From assembly GCA_032622095.1 (NCBI GenBank), contig CP136065.1, positions 64,905,031-64,969,030 of the forward strand: 64,000 bases of DNA, given 5' to 3'. The position numbers and the translations under genes were made by a program. Source of the stretch: Siphonodentalium dalli. Its lineage: Eukaryota; Mollusca; Scaphopoda; Gadilida; Siphonodentaliidae. Below the pieces are notes generated by a model. It worked only from the letters and a program-made list of their open reading frames with translations. It was not told where the DNA came from and searched no databases. The number at the start of each line of letters is the position of its first letter. Position 1 is the first letter of the stretch. Positions 11,238 to 21,777 of the stretch are shown in pieces.

Positions 11238-12126
11238 TTGAAAGATAGCAAACAGTATTTGAAGGTGTTGAAGCTACTGGAACCTCTCACAAACAAGAGA
11301 TATTTCATATGGAGGTCAAATAATCCAACAAAACGACCGAATGCGACAGCAAACACCCACATTACACAACGCCAGATTGTTAAAACAAACTCAACAAAGG
11401 GTAAACATGTCTTGACAAAACCTGAAGTCAATGAAAATGAAATAAAGTATACCAATACAGTATTAAGTTCAATGTTGAAAACTAGAGAGATGAAGTTAAC
11501 TGAAATAAACACATTGATGACAGCCCTTCTGATAGCACATAGGTTGGTGTGACAATAAAACAAAGGAAGAAAAAGACATGGCCAACGTGGAAGGTACGAA
11601 TAGAGAAGCAAATAGAGAGATTGAGAGCAGATGTATCTTCATTAGTAGAGACAAACAGAGATAACGTGGAAATAAATAAGAAAAGAAGGATCACGAAGAA
11701 GTGTACAATCAATGACCAAACCAAATTACATGAGGTGATAGAAACGTTAAAACAAAAGTACAAACAAAATTCCAAAGAATAAGAAGGTATCTAAACCGAT
11801 CCAAGCAATACTACCAAAAAGCAATTCATAACAAATGCAAAACCATTCAACAGAGAAATAAATACAACTATAATAACGGTTGACGATCCTCCAGATCAAG
11901 TTGAGGTAGAACATATCTGGGGTGAAATATGGGGAAATGGTAAAGATCACAAGAAACAATCAGAATGGACAGAGAGAAAAGAACAAAGAACAGAACACAT
12001 ATCTGGACAGTATTGGCACGAAATTACAATTGACTAAAATGAAGCAGTAAAACGAACACAAATTTGGAAATCATCAGGTCTAGATACACTGCAAAATTTT
12101 TGGTTGAAGACAACAGTACCAAATTG
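11238..12126 (+). pseudogene. RLE-type LINE ORF, N-terminal/linker and first RT block
   Basis: Segments in order: a lysine-rich region (11238-11552); RIEKQIERLRADVSSLVE, a coiled-coil-like stretch, in another frame (11549-11780); RRYLNRSKQYYQKAIHNK (11770-11880); then VEVEHIWGEIWGNGKDH, SEWTER and, after an in-frame TAA at 12035-12037, WKSSGLDTLQNFWLK. The I-W-G-x-I-W and W-K-S-x-G-x-D-x-x-x-N-F-W-L-K motifs open the RT of this LINE group (canonical W-K-S/A-P-G-P-D). The P of GPD is L here. Right after FWLK the sequence jumps to the post-RT region. Confidence 0.7.
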
Positions 12127-12129
12127 ACA

Positions 12130-12973
12130 ATGTACACGTGCAAACGAATGACAACCCAATAGAAGAGGCAAAACGCATGAAACATGAAACGAAAAAGAAA
12201 ATTAACGAGAAGAGGCAACACATATACTATGACAAACATATGCATGGCCAGCATGCTAAATATATTAACAATCCAAACATAGACCACGAAGAGTCATACC
12301 GCGTTTGTTGCAACTTGCTAAGGTTGCTTTATAAGCAGCCCGAGATCAGGCAGTAACCACCAGGTATTGACCACAGTGTGGATCAGAAGTGTCGTGTTTG
12401 TCACACCCGTCCAGAACCAGTGGAACATAGATCGGCTTGACCTGTGTTAACACCAAATGAGTACACCATGAGACACGTGGTAAGTATGCCCATCGGACAT
12501 TGTGCACAGCAAAGACGTAGGTCCCATGTGAAAAGCATTGGTCCCAAGTGGTATGGACATCAGCCACAGAAGGTCACCACCAAGAACGATATCACCATAA
12601 TATGGGACACCCAGGTGCATACTGATAGAAACATTCCATGCAACAGACCTGACATTATCATTGAAAACCAGGCAGAGAAAGGCACCTGTTTGTTGCTGGG
12701 TAGCTCTGTTCACAGCGACTACAATATACGACACAAGGATACTGATACAATCAAAGATATGTAGATCTCCAGATAGAATGTAATAGGATGTGGAAAGTGA
12801 AGACGAGTGTCATCCCAATCGCCATTGGTGCTACAGGAGAAATTACTAAGAATCTGCGCAAATGTCTTGAGCAAATAACACCAGACCTAGCACCATATCA
12901 GCTCCAGAAGTCAGCACTTTTAGGCACAGCCTACATACTCAGGCGAATAACGCCGATGAAAACAGTTTACTAG
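12130..12973 (+). pseudogene. RLE-type LINE ORF, zinc knuckle and restriction-like endonuclease
   Basis: Reads KRMKHETKKKINEK, KHMHGQ, HEESYR, then after a TAA (12354) the knuckle KCRVCHTRPEPVEH, a TGA (12438), KWYGHQPQKV, ITIIWDTQVHTDR and NRPDIII. A TAG at 12762 and a frameshift follow, then VIPIAIGATGEITKN and ALLGTAYILRRI (12788-12973), ending in TAG. The R-P-D-I core plus the late V-I-G-A-G and L-L-G-T-A-I-L-R-x-V blocks are diagnostic of the RLE of R4-like LINEs. The second acidic residue of the endonuclease core, expected in L-I-D-V/I-A, is a glycine (LLGSSV), so catalysis would be lost. Confidence 0.8.
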
Positions 12974-13429
12974 TAGCCACGACAAAAACACCAACTCCAA
13001 CACCTGTTTGTGCGGTAACCATCGTTGCGACTGTCCATTCCGATATATATTTCCTCTAATAAAGTGACATATTTTAAAAGAAAAAACATAGTGATAATAC
13101 TAATAATGACCGTTTTATATAGCAATTAACTCTAACATTTTAAACATTACAATATTACCCCAGTCATTTGTACAAACCAACCAATGAACCGACTGCAGCC
13201 ATTGACCTAGTTCGATCAGAACATGCTCTGATACTCAACAGTATGACAAGCTAACTCGTACGCGTTTAACGCGTGGTGCCAAGACGACGCAGTTCGAGCG
13301 ACCTTGCTCAAGGGTCACAACTTGGCGCGAGATTTAAACGGCGAACAAACTGACAATTGCACGTCGCTCAAAGCAGCCAAGCCACTGCTGTGTGAAGGAC
13401 GAAGACTCAACAGCGACGAGCTGTGTTTA

Positions 13430-13492
13430 CAGCAAATACAAGTCCGACGCACTAACCGCTGGACCACGGACCTCCACGCGGATTCCGCCTGT
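13430..13492 (-). repeat. Possible tRNA-derived SINE head
   Basis: On the minus strand, GTCCGTGGTCCAGCGGTTAG then TGCGTCGGACTTGTA resembles a tRNA 5' half: the A box region plus an anticodon stem-loop beginning TCGGACTTGTA. The 3' half of the anticodon stem does not pair and no B box (GGTTCGANNCC) follows at the right distance. It is therefore at best a SINE relic, not a functional tRNA. Confidence 0.3.
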
Positions 13493-13688
13493 ATTATACT
13501 AAATTTATGTTATATGTTTGCAAACTAATCATTTCTTGAAATAATTTTCCTGATACAAAGCGGATACATTCCCTCTTGTGTGCTGGAACTGATTGACGTA
13601 GCTAATTGGATAACTTTATGGTGCAATATTACTTAGCAATGACAGATAACTTTCTATGAAAATGAGACATCTGCGTGCGTGCTTGTTT

Positions 13689-13690
<2 letters not shown>

Positions 13691-13722
<32 letters not shown>

Positions 13723-13744
13723 CTGTGAGGGTGTGTGTGTGTGT
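13691..13744. repeat. (TG)n microsatellite
   Basis: About 27 TG dinucleotides with a short CTGTGAGG interruption. It creates an artificial histidine/threonine-rich frame on the minus strand. Confidence 0.95.
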
Positions 13745-14039
13745 GACTCTCTGCTGATGAACATGTTATGCTGACAGTCAAATTCTCTATCTCTATCAAG
13801 GCCAAGCGAACTGTGTTTATGCTTCTTGTATGTAAACCCAAAAGAGATCCAGTATAATATAAAACAGCCATGTCATGCACGCACATACAAGATGCATCAG
13901 ATGTATATCGGAATGAGGGCGATACAATCCATTATAGTGTAATTACTAGTATCCTTATCTCCAGACAGTCAGACAAGGCTATATCATCCCCAGACAGTCA
14001 GACCATGTTATCGTTTTATATTTGTCCATATAAATACCT

Positions 14040-14092
14040 TGGGTATTCAGCTCGGTTAACGCTTTCGTGGCGGAGGTTCAGATCGGGAGCTG
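14040..14092 (+). repeat. Possible tRNA-like pol III promoter relic
   Basis: TATTCAGCTCGGTTAACGC resembles an A box region, and GGAGGTTCAGATCGGG about 31 bp later resembles a degenerate B box (consensus GGTTCGAATCC). The spacing fits a tRNA or tRNA-SINE promoter, but no cloverleaf can be folded convincingly. Confidence 0.25.
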
Positions 14093-14111
14093 TGCTGGTG
14101 CGGCATTAAAG

Positions 14112-14145
14112 ATACTATACTTCAGGAAGCTCAAGTAATGGAAGG
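14112..14145 (-). repeat. TTAACCCTTCCA-type repeat end
   Basis: Minus strand reads TTAACCCTTCCATTACTTGA then GCTTCCTGAAG. Related copies begin AACC(C)TTCCATGAC...TTCCTGAAATTT at 10085, about 10517, 52859 and, on the minus strand, 56039. TTAA followed by CCC suggests a second family of piggyBac-like ends. Confidence 0.5.
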
Positions 14146-14574
14146 GTTAATTGGGCTAACACGGTCCCATATAAACAGACCCTTATACTCTCACAAAGGC
14201 GTGGGTTCACTTGCTGTTGTATTCCAAGCCTCCTGAACGTAAACCACCTAGTGAAATCGGTGCAGGGTCTCTTTCTTTACCAAAACCACCCAGTTTATTG
14301 GGCTTAATTCGCGTAATTACCTATTCTCTCATATAAACTCCTTTACATTACTTCTATTCATTGCTGTTTCAATTGCTATAGATTATATGTTTCAATGTAA
14401 TTCATATTTATCCATGCGTAAATTCAGTGTTTGTTCCGCGAGGCAGCCATTTTCCTTGTTTACTGTACGCACATGGAGGCAACGAGGTACGCCTATACGC
14501 CATACTTCGTTGTCAAGCTATGACGCGTGCAGTAGTCTCAGCGGCAGTCAGCAACTCTCTGAGACTCCGGGCTC

Positions 14575-14660
14575 GCGGGTGACCCCTTGGGTCACGTACG
14601 ACCCCCTAGTCCGTTGGTTGTCAGGCTGGTATAAAAGGACCCGCACAACCGTCAAGGGGT
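14575..14660 (+). promoter_or_regulatory. TATA box with upstream everted GGGTCA half-sites (candidate promoter)
   Basis: A consensus TATAAAAG lies at 14630-14637. About 40 bp upstream, TGACCCCTTGGGTCA carries two GGGTCA half-sites in everted orientation, a nuclear-receptor-like arrangement. No recognised coding sequence or transposon starts downstream, so function is unproven and a chance match is quite possible. Confidence 0.25.
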
Positions 14661-14814
14661 CACTTTTTGAAACATACCATTCTCTGGCGCATAACCCGTA
14701 CATACAGCATTTGTCGACACTTAGTGCACAATTTAAATGCTTATCGTTACCGGAATAGGAACTTTGATGAATATGTTGGCCATTCACATCTCATGACGTA
14801 ATTCTACGTGGGCG

Positions 14815-14885
14815 GAACTAATTAGTCTTACCTGACGCTTCGATTTACGGGATTTTAGTCTTACCTGGGACTTCGACTTTGGCAT
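14815..14885. repeat. Two 35-bp tandem units
   Basis: TTAGTCTTACCTG followed by a CTTCGA block occurs at about 14822 and 14857. The rest of 14145-15290 shows nothing recognisable. Confidence 0.6.
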
Positions 14886-15309
14886 TTTTGGCACGGTGTT
14901 TACGCTACAGTGGCATTTAATCACCACCTGTACATGCGGTGCATTTACTTACTTAGTACTTACTTACTCGAGTTAATCGAAAGTCATCCCTTTGCTAGCT
15001 GACGTCTATTGGGATTCCCAACTTCGAAATTTAACCCATTTTAGGCCAGATTCTGGACTCTCCCTGTTAACATAGCTTTGGGCTGCTGTACTTATGCATG
15101 GGAATACAACCACTGAATCGGCGCATTATAGATAGACTATATGCTTGCATGTTGAATACAATGATATTCTTCAATTAAATAATAATTTTATACGTTATTC
15201 TTATTATTCAACGTATAATAATCCTGTGATGATTGTAGGAATTGACCATTCTACCACATATGCATTTCGGGTTTGAAAACTAAACCCGACCCTACAACAT
15301 TACAGCTAG

Positions 15310-15900
15310 TACAATAATCCAGTGGAATTGCCGCGGTTTCCGAGCTAACCATGCTGAACAATCTCTGCTGGTCCAAGACCACAATCCAGCTGCCTTCGCC
15401 TCACAAGGGGCCCATTTGCAACCAACATATATCAATTCTTTTTTTAATTATTCTATCTTCAAAACTTGGTCCATTAGTTAACAGTCCTGTAATCAACAGA
15501 CACACATGTGGCTCTTCAATCCTCATACGAAATTATATATTGAATAGTTCTTTTACTCTGAATACTAACATTCAGGCGGTTGCGGCGACGAGTGTATATC
15601 TCTCGGACCATAGCCATATGCTCAATCTATTTACCGCCACATTATGCAGTTCTTTTTCAAGACCTTGTTGATCTGGCTAATCAGCTGCCTTCACCCTATA
15701 TCTTCTTTATTGATTTCAATGCACACAACCAACTATGGGGTAGTCTTCGTACTGATCCTCGGGGGACACTTGTAGAAAACTTCATTGATGATCGCGAATT
15801 CTGCATTTTGAATGATGGCTCTTCAACATTTTTTACACCCAGGGCATGGATCATACTCTGCCAGTGACCTATTTCTTACTCATGCCGATGTTTACCCAGA
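15310..15900 (+). pseudogene. I/Jockey-like LINE endonuclease domain
   Basis: The opening reads IIQWNCRGFRANHAEQSLL, the signature start of this endonuclease family (I-Q-W-N-C-R-G). After several frame changes, FIDFNAHNQLWGSLRTDPRG and LNDGSSTFF follow (15700-15840), matching the G-D-F-N-A-H-N-x-x-W-G block. The first residue of that motif is I instead of G. The D and N expected at the catalytic site are kept here. The terminal S-D-H block reads LHGNDHFPLII near 15935. Frames change at least three times. Confidence 0.75.
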
Positions 15901-16336
15901 CTTTTGTTGGAAAGTCTGTCCTGACCTACATGGTAATGATCACTTCCCACTCATTATAGAACCCAACGCAAATACATCATGATGCTCTACGGCAATTCTG
16001 GAAATTCACAAAAGCCAATTGGCTGTTATTGCAAATGCCCATGTCTCAACCATCTTGACTTGACTTGGAAGGAAAGCCCGTGCTATAAAAAACGGCTTAT
16101 AAAACAGAAGAAACAAACTACCTGGCGGACAATTGCCAATCAATTCGACATTCATACTCCCTCGAACACACACATTGTGGAAAATGATCAACAAAATCGG
16201 AGGGAAGAACATTGGTCAATCTGTTCTTTAATTTTCCGATGGAACCAATCAGCTTACAGAACCTCGTGACATCGCAAATAAGCTGGCAACAGTCTTGGCT
16301 TAGAATTATTCTTAGAACTATGATCCAATATACCGT

Positions 16337-17600
16337 ATGCACAAAGAAAGACAGATACTAAAAATTACTTCCAATAATGATGAAAGTAATAATGCGCCAT
16401 TCCAAATTCATGAACTGCACAATGCTATCCACCAATCGCACAATACTGCTTTTGGCCCAGATAACATATCACACGAGATGCTGAAACACATCCCGACTGA
16501 ATCACTGTCTATACTCTTTGACACATTCTATCCAATATGGGATGTGAGTATGTCTCATCCTAGCTGCATGGAAAGAAGCCATAATCATCACGATTCCAAA
16601 ACCTGGTAAAGATGATACCGACCCATCCAATTGCAGCCCTATTGTCCTGACAAGTTGCATATGCAAAACATTCGAACGCATGGTCATCAATCGATTTGTG
16701 TGGTTCCTCGAATCAAACGGTTTCATTTCCAATTTACAAGGTGCCTTTCAAAAAACAGGAGCGCTCTGGATCATTTAATCAGACTTGAGAATTAAATCAG
16801 AGAGACCTTTGTTTACAATGAACACGCAGTGGCTGTCTTTTTTTATCTTGCGAAAGCATATGACACCACCTGGAAATTTGGCATTTTGCGGGACCTACAC
16901 CATCTTGGGTTACGCGGAAGAATGCCACTCCTTATATCAAATTTTCTTACCATAGGAAATTTACTACTCGAGTCGGTTAGACACTATCCAACCAGTGTAT
17001 CCAGGAAATGTTGTCTCGCAGGGAAGTATTCTCTCTGTGACACTTTTTTAGTCTTATGATTAATTCTATTGTGAATGTTTTACCGCCAGATCGTTGTACG
17101 TTGATGAATTTTCCATCTGTTTCCATGGTAAGAATTTATATACAATGAAAGGAAACTACAGCTGTGTTTGAGAAAACTTGTTATGGTTCAATGCGAATTT
17201 ATTTCCCCCACGAAAACCCAATGTGTCCATTTTTGCAAAAACTACACGATGTCATGGTGAGCTATCTCTCTATCTGGGTAATTTCCAACTGCCCGTTGTG
17301 AATCAGTACAAGTTTTTAGATTTGATTTCTGATACGAGACTCACATTTCGAGCACACATCGACGATTTGAGAACTAAATGTCTCAATGCTCTTAATGTTT
17401 TTTAAAGTTTTATCTAACAATTCTTGGGGATCAAATTGTACCGTACTCATTAGTATATACCGTGCGCTTGTTCGTTCAAAACTTGATTACGGTAGCATTG
17501 TTTATGGTTCTGCAAGTCCATCCAACTTACGAAAACTAGACACGATTCATCACCATGGTCTCCGATTATGCACTGGTGCCATTAGAACATCTCCGTAGAT
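16337..17600 (+). pseudogene. I/Jockey-like LINE reverse transcriptase domain
   Basis: Pieces in order: FQIHELHNAIHQSHNTAFGP then DNISHEMLKHIP (16400-16500); WKEAIIITIPKPGKDDTDPS and LTSCICKTFERMV (16560-16690, other frame); AVFFYLAKAYDTTWKFGILR (16829-); SLYVDEFSIC (about 17090); YRALVRSKLDYGSIVYG (17450-17510). Motif A normally has F-F-D-L-x-K-A-Y-D; the first Asp is Tyr here. Motif C is YVDE instead of YVDD. Both catalytic motifs are therefore damaged in addition to the frameshifts. Confidence 0.8.
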
Positions 17601-17603
17601 AGT

Positions 17604-18764
17604 TTGTATGTAGCAACCAACGAAACATCCAAAGGTGATCGTAGATTGAAAATTGCAGCCAGTAATCAGAACCATGCATATAATGATGTAGTTCTTACAA
17701 AATATGTTTATGTGTTCAAACGGAATCCTCGTTGCATCAAACCGTTCACTCTGAGGATCGAGAAACACCTGCAGAACGTCGGTCTGGACATACCAAATAC
17801 TCTACAGGTTCAGGCCAACTTTATACCGCCTTGGCTGAGTACGAAACCAAAAATTGAACTAGGGTTAAGCTCCCTAAATAAACACAATTCCAACCCAAGT
17901 TTTTTCAATGATGGTTCGAAATCACAAGAGTCTGTTTCTGCTGCTGCTGTTTGTGGTCATAAAATGTCATCTTCCGGGCGTTTCGTCGATTTTCACAGCG
18001 GAAGCGATTGCAATAATGCATGCTCTCGAATTAATAGCAATAAAAAGTTTTATCAAAACCGTATCGACTTATCGGCATGCACTAAGGCTATCTTGAATCA
18101 ACGTGTTGACCATCCATGCAGTCGTCCAAGAAATCGTAAAGGTCCACCATGCACTTATACTAGCAACAATTTCGACGTATCCCTATGCTGGGTACCTGAG
18201 CATTCTGACATAGCTGGAAATGAGCGCGCCGATAAAGGTGCAAACTCGGCTCTTAACATACCTTATGCTGATTGCAAAAAGTTAACTCCAATCTAAAGCA
18301 TCGCATACATAAATATGTTATTAACGAATGACAGCTGCGATGGGACAACTATATGTTACCAACAAACTTATGAGATTCAAACTGAAGTCGGCAAAACGCC
18401 CCAGCAACTAGCAACTCGTCGTGAAACCGTTATCTATATACGTTGTCGTATCGTATATACAATAACGCTAGAGGGAAATGTTTCCCCAATATTTCTTTAC
18501 AAACTATTTTAGCTCATGGAACTGTTTTTATCACCTTCATCAGAGACGTCGACCTTTTTAAATACCTGTGACTTTACTGTTTGTGTTTTGTCTATATATA
18601 CCTTTGCCCATCGAGCAGATATTTTCTTGCTGATGTTAATGAATGTGTTTCCTGAATGTGTTTCCCCTTGTCGTTTCTACCAGTCATCTATTTGTGCATA
18701 TCGGTCAGGCTACCTATACCACCGACCCCGATTAGATGGACCTTCCCTAATTGGGTGCTTTTAA
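17604..18764 (+). pseudogene. I/Jockey-like LINE RNase H and C-terminal region
   Basis: RLKIAAS and the following linker lead to FFNDGSKSQESVSAAAVCGH, the first RNase H block with its Asp. In another frame FTAEAIAIMHALELI carries the Glu. Then SLCWVPEHSDIAGNERADKG keeps the last His/Asn/Asp block. The segment with the third acidic residue (about 18060-18110) is scrambled by frameshifts. After 18300 the frame reads RRETVIYIRCRI, the usual post-RNase H C-terminal motif, and decays by about 18760. Confidence 0.75.
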
Positions 18765-18905
18765 TTGTACATACTGTAGACTGTAGTGTGTTGTTTTAAT
18801 TACTATCACCGTTTCTTTCCAAAAGTATCACAGTTGCTTCGCTCCTTTTTTCTGATTCCGCCTGTTCCTTTCGTGATATGGCATGTCGGCTAACACGTCA
18901 TTAAA

Positions 18906-19333
18906 CATTTAGTCATTACGTAGAAGTACGGTTGATTTACTCTTCTATAGCGGACTTTCGGCGTAATGTAAAGTGGATAGCTCGTCTAAATTCACTAAAT
19001 GTCACCATTGTGAAAGTAACCCCGTTTGTCTTAGAAAACATATTTTGTCCGTACTCCGCCAGAGTTGCCAACTTAAAGCAGTAATATAATGTGAACATAT
19101 ATATTTTATCACACAGTTCACATAATTTCAAAATAAAACAAAATCATTTGACCTCGCGACTTCGTAACAGGTCGGGTCTTCCCTGAGTGTTATTCTGAAT
19201 TATTCCTAATTACATGGCATATCATGTGCGTAATGTAACATCACTGCTAGGTTAAAATACACCATTATGATCGAAAGGTATCATTATCACTCATAAATAT
19301 AGAATTTTGTATTGATTTGTATGATAAAGTCGA
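18906..19333. other. No recognised gene
   Basis: AT-rich spacer between the LINE and the double-hairpin element; nothing recognised. Confidence 0.5.
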
Positions 19334-19733
19334 TTAACCCTTTACCCAACAAACCGGCCAAAACCGGCCAAATAAAGCTTCAACAGCCTAAAATATCTTC
19401 GGTCTGTCTCAATAGAACCATACAAATATGGATATCATTGGAACCGGCTCCTTGACCACATTGTGATAGTTACAGTTATACCCTGTGCCAATGCATTCTC
19501 TTATATATGCGAGTCGACCATAGGTCGCCTCGCATATATAAGAGAATGCATTGGCCTAAAAAAAATATTTTTTTAACACTTTTTACCATTTTTTCTTACA
19601 ATCTTTAACAATTTTATAATTTTTAATGTGTTAAGCCAATGCATTATCTTATATATGCGAGGCGACCTATGGTCGACTCGCATATATAAGAGAATGCATT
19701 GGCACAGGGCCCTTCTGTTGGGTAAAGGGTTAT
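19334..19733 (-). mobile_element. Double-hairpin piggyBac-like MITE, copy 2 (both terminal repeats present)
   Basis: Terminal repeats TTAACCCTTTACCCAAC (19334) and GTTGGGTAAAGGGTTAT (to 19733) bound a 392-bp element; TTAA on the left and TTAT on the right fit a decayed TTAA target site. Inside are two 69-nt palindromes (19487-19555 and 19635-19703), mutually reverse complementary, with an AT-rich spacer that is the reverse complement of the spacer at 3955-4035. This copy is therefore inverted relative to the one at 3856. The extra ~120 bp near the left end (19355-19478, GGCCAAAACCGGCC and onward) is the part missing from copy 1. Confidence 0.85.
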
Positions 19734-19841
19734 ATGAGGGTTAAACTTGACGAAAAATCCAGCCACTGGATCTGGGCGTACTGTCCGCTACATAGAAGTG
19801 TAAGGCAAACGCTCTTCGACGTAAACCAGTATACTCCTTAC

Positions 19842-20100
19842 CGATGGTTTACTTCGTAGGAAGCTGGTGCTATATATGGCTGCTGATAGTGAGAGATTAT
19901 TAACATATGTCCCACACACTGATCCTGTATCTGTATCTGTATATGTAGCTATTTCAGTGCATGAACCAATTCTGGTTATAGAGGCACTGGTCCAGGTTCT
20001 ATCACAGTCGAGTAACTTTATAACCATGTTGCACATGACTCCAGTAGCGTTCTTTAACGTGCACACACCAAGGCGTATACACGGGTCAGCCATTAATGTC
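19842..20100 (-). CDS. Possible host exon, cysteine-rich, unknown
   Basis: The minus strand is open for about 100 codons with six cysteines (GVCTLKNATGVMCNM, LLDCDRTW, IGSCTEIA, GSVCGTYV) and many Ser/Thr, as in extracellular domains. A good 5' splice site, CG|GTAAGG, lies at 19842/19841. The upstream acceptor is only a weak candidate. The opposite strand is also open over the same region for 115 codons, which lowers confidence. I cannot name a domain. Confidence 0.2.
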
Positions 20101-20214
20101 CGCGCCCGATCGGACAGCGTACTGCGTGCACCCGCGACAACCTACCTGGACAAATGTTGCAATGGGGGAAGTCGGAATTTTGCATTCGGATCTTTATTAA
20201 GTGATCTCGAATGA

Positions 20215-21070
20215 GACTTTTTAGCCTAACAAACTTATTATCTGACCGAGTTCTGATTTTTGTCAGAATACCATGACCAGATTGGATCCCCGGTCCGCTA
20301 TCACGAGAGACCAGTACAGTACCTCTCGGCTACCGACTTCCATTTGCGGCCACTGGTCAGTTACTGGTGATATATGGCTGTTTTGTCAAAGCTTAATAAA
20401 AGGAGAAATAATGAGCTCCGACGTTAATGACTCGCACACACGAATTGTCAGGGAGATTACTCCATATTATTCCCCTGGACAATAATTAATTTCTTCTGTT
20501 GGAATGATCACTCAAATTGGCTGGTATCGATTGGCACTAGTGACATACTGGACTCATTTTGTTCAATCCTCTGACCCATTTACTCACTTGCGAGAAGAAA
20601 GCCCGGTGTGGCTATAGTCCAACACTCGCATATCAACGCACCACTCTCTCACGGAACGATCGTTCAGACGATTCAGCGACCAATTTCACGATTCAGTGGT
20701 TTGACAATAACGATTCAGTGGCAATCAAACGATTCAACGACGGTGTTCTACATTATATGTTATGACAAACTTAGATTTTACTGAATTTGGACGATTACAT
20801 GTGCATGGTAGATATGTTGTAGTTAATGGTAGTTATTGTCACTTGACATAAATCGCAAGGTTCATTCGTCAATTGACAATTTAGGCGAATACTCGCACGA
20901 AAAATTATCATCTAATTTTGTTTTAAAATGAGAAAAATTAGAACAACGAATAAATCTATCAAAACAATGGGGGGGGTATAATAGATATATGATGATTTGA
21001 TCTACGTTATATACAACGTATCTTGTATCAATAAGGCTGTTTTCTTGGCAAAAAATCCGATTTAAAAAAA
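20215..21070. other. No recognised gene
   Basis: Short frames only. GATTCAG/ACGATTCA motifs recur a few times near 20665-20740 as short degenerate repeats. Confidence 0.45.
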
Positions 21071-21071
21071 G

Positions 21072-21140
21072 CCAGGTGTACGGCAGTATGCTAATGTAGT
21101 TAGTGGACAACTGTACTGCAGTATGCGAGTTCGGTGTACG
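21072..21140 (+). repeat. GTACGGCAGTATGC dispersed repeat, copy a
   Basis: GGTGTACGGCAGTATGCT and then ACTGCAGTATGCGAGTTC appear here and, in reverse orientation, at 23530-23592 with a shorter spacing. Family unknown. Confidence 0.6.
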
Positions 21141-21770
21141 GCATCATCATCATGTTTCAAAAACACAAATCTAGGCCTTTGCGCACTGATTTGGGCATGT
21201 ACCTGGGAATAGAACTTCTCAATGAAGCGAGTGATGTGGATTTTGAACACATTTGAGCAAATATTGCTCTATTTGCACGACATATAAATCATTCGATTTT
21301 TCCACGATTAATAAGACTTTGTGGCACACCTTTGTGAGGTGAATGCATTGGCATGCGACTGCATGGTTATTAGATGATCTGACTACTGTCGATTCTTAAA
21401 GAAAGATGTGTCTGATTCCATAATGTGAAAGCAATTATATAATTAATATATGTGCGTGTTTGGTGTGGTGGGTGGGTGGGATTGCAGTGTGCACGACTGC
21501 ATGCATTTGCACTTATGTATAACATGGTAGACGGTTTATTGTTTTAATATGCATGTTGTGTATGCCTACGTAATACACAATTAACTGACTGTACCGTAGT
21601 TTGTATTCATTCTGTCAAAGTGAGAATGAGATAAGAGGCCTGTGACTCCGGCAAACATTTTCTATTCAGGTTGTGGCAAATAAAAAGCATGCGAGTTAAG
21701 TGATGACCCGCTTGCTTTTTGTGCGCGACACGCTTATTGCTGTATGTATACAGTCGTTCAGTCGTCATAC
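21141..21770. other. No recognised gene
   Basis: Sequence upstream of the zinc-finger relic; no promoter or splice signal that I would defend. Confidence 0.4.
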
Positions 21771-21777
21771 AGTAGTT

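Larger units (their letters stand above)
11220..13100 (+). mobile_element. R4/NeSL-like LINE remnant with restriction-like endonuclease, RT core deleted
   Basis: A single plus-strand coding track in changing frames: basic N-terminal and linker region, the first RT block, then directly the region after the RT, a zinc knuckle, and a PD-(D/E)XK-type endonuclease with a C-terminal helix. This domain order (RT, CCHC knuckle, RLE at the C-terminus) is characteristic of RLE-type LINEs (R2, R4, NeSL groups). The probable 3' tail is near 13060-13110, with CTAATAATGAC after TTTTAAAAG. At least four frameshifts and several stops. Confidence 0.75.
15300..18905 (+). mobile_element. I/Jockey-like LINE remnant with EN, RT and RNase H
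   Basis: A long degraded ORF2 can be followed through all three plus frames: apurinic-like endonuclease (15310-15900), RT (16337-17600), RNase H (17890-18290) and a C-terminal region to about 18760. RNase H after the RT places it nearer the I/Nimb group than to Jockey proper. The 3' end may be near the GTCATTAAAC at about 18898. Many stops and frameshifts; no ORF1 was recognised upstream. Confidence 0.8.

Noticed and set aside
11207-12734. Several minus-strand frames up to 134 codons
   Set aside because: Antisense shadows of the A-rich plus-strand LINE coding track; rich in Phe and Leu with no domain.
13430-13492. Functional tRNA gene
   Set aside because: The anticodon stem and T arm cannot be completed and no B box lies at the required distance; kept only as a weak SINE relic.
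13629-13886. 85-codon minus-strand frame with His-Thr repeats
   Set aside because: Generated by the (TG)n microsatellite.
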